From NCBI GenBank assembly GCA_001771975.1, contig MERE01000151.1:1-7809 (forward strand): a stretch of 7,809 bases of DNA, written 5' to 3'. The DNA is from Betaproteobacteria bacterium RIFCSPLOWO2_02_FULL_68_150. GTDB taxonomy: Bacteria > Pseudomonadota > Gammaproteobacteria > Burkholderiales > SG8-39. Positions 5,748-7,809 of this stretch are shown one piece after another; the stretch's first letter is position 1; each line of letters starts with the position of its first letter. Position numbers and translations under genes: made by a program. The notes under the pieces were generated by a model. It searched no databases, was not told the DNA's origin, and saw nothing but the letters and a program-made list of their open reading frames with translations.

Positions 5748-6893
5748 ATGATTGCGCGCACCCTTTTCAGTTCCGAGCACGAGACTTTCCGCGATAGCGC
5801 GCGCCGCTTCATGGACGAGGAGGTGAAACCCAACGACGAGCGCTGGCAGGAGCAGGGATACGTCGACCGCGAGGTGTGGCTCAAGGCCGGCCGCAACGGT
5901 TTCCTGTGCATGAGCATGCCCGAAGACTACGGCGGTGCAGGCGCCGACAAGCTCTACAGCATGGTGCTGATCGAGGAGCAGGCGCGCGCCAACAATTCCT
6001 CGCTCGGCTGGGGGCTGCACTCCGAAATCGTCGCGCCCTACCTGCTCAATTACGGCAGCGAGCACCTGAAGCGAGCCTACCTGCCGAAGATGGCCTCGGG
6101 CGAAGCGATCGGCGCGATCGCGATGAGCGAGCCCGGCGCGGGCTCCGATCTGCAGGCGGTGAAAACCAGCGCCGTGCGCAAGGGCGACCGTTACCTCGTC
6201 AACGGCTCGAAGACCTTCATCACCAACGGCTGGAACGCCGACCTCGTGATCGTGGTGGCGAAGACCGACCCGGCGAAGGGCGCCAAGGGCACGAGCCTGC
6301 TGGTGGTCGATACGACGATGAAGGGCTTCGCGAAGGGCAAGCGCCTGAAGAAGATGGGCTTGAAGGGCCAGGACACGGCGGAGCTTTTCTTCGACAACGT
6401 AGAGGTGCCGGCGGAAAACCTCCTCGGGCAGGAGAACAACGGTTTCGTGTATCTCATGCAGGAGCTGCCCTGGGAGCGCATGCAGATCGCGATCGCGGCC
6501 GCCGCGAAAAGCGAGGCGGCGATCGCGTGGACGATCGATTACGTGCGCGAGCGCAAGGCCTTCGGCAAGCCCGTGGCGAGCTTCCAGAACACGCGCTTCA
6601 AGCTCGCCGAGCTCGCTACCCAGGCGCAGGTGATGCGCGTGTTCGTGGACCGCTGCATGGAGCTGCTGCTCGAGAAGAAGCTCGACACCGCGACCGCCTC
6701 GATGGCGAAGTACTGGGCGAGCGATCTCGAGAACCGGATCATCGACGAGTGCCTGCAGCTGCACGGCGGCTACGGTTACATGTGGGAGTTCCCGATCGCG
6801 CAGGCCTATGTCGATGCGCGCGTGTCGCGGATCTACGGCGGCACCAACGAGATCATGAAGGAAGTCATTTCCCGCTCGCTCGGGCTGGGTTGA
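5748..6893 (+). CDS. Long-chain-type acyl-CoA dehydrogenase
   Basis: A 381-residue FAD acyl-CoA dehydrogenase catalysing the first beta-oxidation step, with electrons passed to ETF. Marks in order: MPEDYGGAGAD (57-67), the FAD signature AIAMSEPGAGSDLQ (123-136), KTFITNG (155-161), ERKAFGKPVASFQNTRFKLAELAT (268-291), and LQLHGGYGYMWEFPIAQAYVDARVSRIYGGTNEIM near the C-terminus. In the last motif the usual catalytic Glu is G364 (IYGGT); the base is probably E243 in LPWERM, the position used by LCAD and isovaleryl-CoA dehydrogenase. The ATG at 5748 gives the common N-terminus (MIARTLFSSEHETFRDS), but its Shine-Dalgarno is weak. It lies 30 nt after mazF and 13 nt before the thiolase gene, so it forms an operon with the thiolase. 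It shares fold but little identity with the dehydrogenase at 1100-2257, so it is not a recent duplicate. Confidence 0.93.
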   Translation: MIARTLFSSEHETFRDSARRFMDEEVKPNDERWQEQGYVDREVWLKAGRNGFLCMSMPEDYGGAGADKLYSMVLIEEQARANNSSLGWGLHSEIVAPYLLNYGSEHLKRAYLPKMASGEAIGAIAMSEPGAGSDLQAVKTSAVRKGDRYLVNGSKTFITNGWNADLVIVVAKTDPAKGAKGTSLLVVDTTMKGFAKGKRLKKMGLKGQDTAELFFDNVEVPAENLLGQENNGFVYLMQELPWERMQIAIAAAAKSEAAIAWTIDYVRERKAFGKPVASFQNTRFKLAELATQAQVMRVFVDRCMELLLEKKLDTATASMAKYWASDLENRIIDECLQLHGGYGYMWEFPIAQAYVDARVSRIYGGTNEIMKEVISRSLGLG

Positions 6894-6906
6894 AAACGGA
6901 GGCGAT

Positions 6907-7809
6907 ATGGCGGAAGCGATGGTTTTCGAAGCGCTGCGCACGCCGCGCGGCAAGGGCAAGAAAGACGGCTCGCTGCACGAAGTGAAGCCGATTTCGCTCC
7001 TCACCGGGGTGCTGAAGGAGTTGCAGCGGCGCCACGATCTCGACACCTCGCAGGTGGACGATGTCGTCATGGGCTGTGTGACGCCGGTCGGCGAGCAGGG
7101 CTCGTGCATCGCCAAGACCGCGGCGCTCGCTGCGGGCTGGGACTGGCACGCGGCGGGCGTGCAGCTCAACCGCTTCTGCGCTTCCGGGCTCGATGCGGTC
7201 AACATGGCGGCGCAGAAGGTGCGCTCGGGATGGGAGGATCTGGTGGTGGCGGGTGGCGTCGAATCGATGTCACGCGTGCCGCTCGGCACCGACCGCGGCC
7301 CCTGGGCTTGCGATCCGGAGACCAACTTCGACACGGCGTTCATCCCGCAGGGCATCAGCGCCGACCTCATCGCCACGCTGGAGGAGTTTTCGCGCGAAGA
7401 GGTGGATGCGTTCGCGCTCGGCTCGCAAAAGAAGGCCGCGGCGGCGCGCGACGGCGGCCTGTTCGGCCGGTCCATAGTGCCGGTCAAGGACGGTATCGGC
7501 GATCTGATCCTGGGCGCCGACGAATTCATCAAGCCGCACACGACGCTGGAAGGTCTCGCGTCGCTCAAGCTTTCGTTCGACAAGATGGGCGAGATGGGCT
7601 TCGACGCGGTGGCGATCCGCCGCTATCCGCAGGTCGAGCGCATCCGTCACGTGCACACCGCGGGCAATTCCTCCGGCATCGTAGACGGCGCGGCCGCGGT
7701 GCTGATCGGCACCGAGGCGAAAGGCCGCCAGCTGGGTCTCGCGCCCCGTGCGCGCATCGTCGCCGCAGCACTCTCGGGCGCCGACCCGACGATCATGCTC
7801 ACGGGCCCG
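6907..7809 (+). CDS. Acetyl-CoA C-acyltransferase (thiolase), partial
   Basis: The first 301 residues of a thiolase, open to the window end. It catalyses the last beta-oxidation step, splitting 3-ketoacyl-CoA with CoA to release acetyl-CoA. The nucleophilic cysteine is C91 in LNRFCASGLDAVN. GGVESMSRVP (116-125), a KMGEMGFDAVAIRRYP substrate loop (227-241) and HTAGNSSGIVDGAAAVLIG (250-268) are all present. The catalytic His (GHP region) and second Cys (CxGGG) lie beyond the right edge. The start ATG at 6907 has a GGAGG Shine-Dalgarno with a short spacer and follows the dehydrogenase stop by 13 nt. The N-terminus (EAMVFEALRTPRGKGKKDG) is typical of FadA/acetoacetyl-CoA thiolase-like enzymes of proteobacterial fatty-acid operons. 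A 3-hydroxyacyl-CoA dehydrogenase gene would be expected next. Confidence 0.94.
   Translation, partial: MAEAMVFEALRTPRGKGKKDGSLHEVKPISLLTGVLKELQRRHDLDTSQVDDVVMGCVTPVGEQGSCIAKTAALAAGWDWHAAGVQLNRFCASGLDAVNMAAQKVRSGWEDLVVAGGVESMSRVPLGTDRGPWACDPETNFDTAFIPQGISADLIATLEEFSREEVDAFALGSQKKAAAARDGGLFGRSIVPVKDGIGDLILGADEFIKPHTTLEGLASLKLSFDKMGEMGFDAVAIRRYPQVERIRHVHTAGNSSGIVDGAAAVLIGTEAKGRQLGLAPRARIVAAALSGADPTIMLTGP

Noticed and set aside
5004..7583. A very long open frame on the minus strand (859 codons) opposite mazF, the dehydrogenase and the thiolase
   Set aside because: It is a by-product of GC-biased third positions in the plus-strand genes. Its translation is low-complexity, His/Arg/Leu-rich and matches no family, whereas the plus-strand frames carry clear motifs.
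1..7809. Insertion sequence, integron, phage or tRNA-associated boundaries around the TA modules
   Set aside because: I found no transposase, terminal inverted repeats with target duplications, integrase, attachment site or tRNA in the window.

Overview
The window is GC-rich DNA, with G or C at most third codon positions. It is tightly packed with acyl-CoA catabolism genes, which suggests a proteobacterium, most likely a Betaproteobacterium or a related environmental lineage (inferred from gene style and protein similarity recalled from memory, not from a search). No rRNA, tRNA, CRISPR array, transposase or phage gene is visible.

Left arm, minus strand, read from about 4901 down to 1: a short-chain dehydrogenase (SDR) related to peroxisomal trans-2-enoyl-CoA reductase, a biotin-dependent acyl-CoA carboxylase carboxyltransferase (beta) subunit, a branched/long-chain acyl-CoA dehydrogenase, a complete vapBC toxin-antitoxin pair, and the N-terminal third or less of the biotin carboxylase (alpha) subunit, cut by the window edge. 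The order SDR - carboxyltransferase - dehydrogenase - biotin carboxylase is that of the acyclic terpene utilization (atu) operon, atuB-C-D-(E)-F of Pseudomonas. There AtuD oxidises citronellyl-CoA and AtuC/AtuF carboxylate geranyl-CoA. The hydratase (atuE) expected between dehydrogenase and biotin carboxylase is absent, and vapBC occupies that slot. The substrate is inferred; methylcrotonyl-CoA or another branched enoyl-CoA cannot be excluded.

The left arm has strong non-coding structure. A 17-bp perfect-arm hairpin lies between the carboxyltransferase and dehydrogenase genes. A 17-bp perfect palindrome overlaps the -10 of a near-consensus promoter in front of vapB, a classic layout for an autoregulated toxin-antitoxin operator.

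Right arm, plus strand, from about 5000 to the end: a divergent AT-richer control region, a second toxin-antitoxin pair (ribbon-helix-helix antitoxin plus MazF/PemK toxin), an LCAD-type acyl-CoA dehydrogenase, and a thiolase cut by the window edge. The last two are fatty-acyl beta-oxidation steps and could receive the chain-shortened products of the left-arm pathway.

Both toxin-antitoxin pairs are intact, both place the antitoxin first, and both toxins start at a GTG overlapping the antitoxin stop (GTGA). Both are embedded head-to-tail in catabolic gene strings, with no visible terminator separating the toxin from the next metabolic gene.
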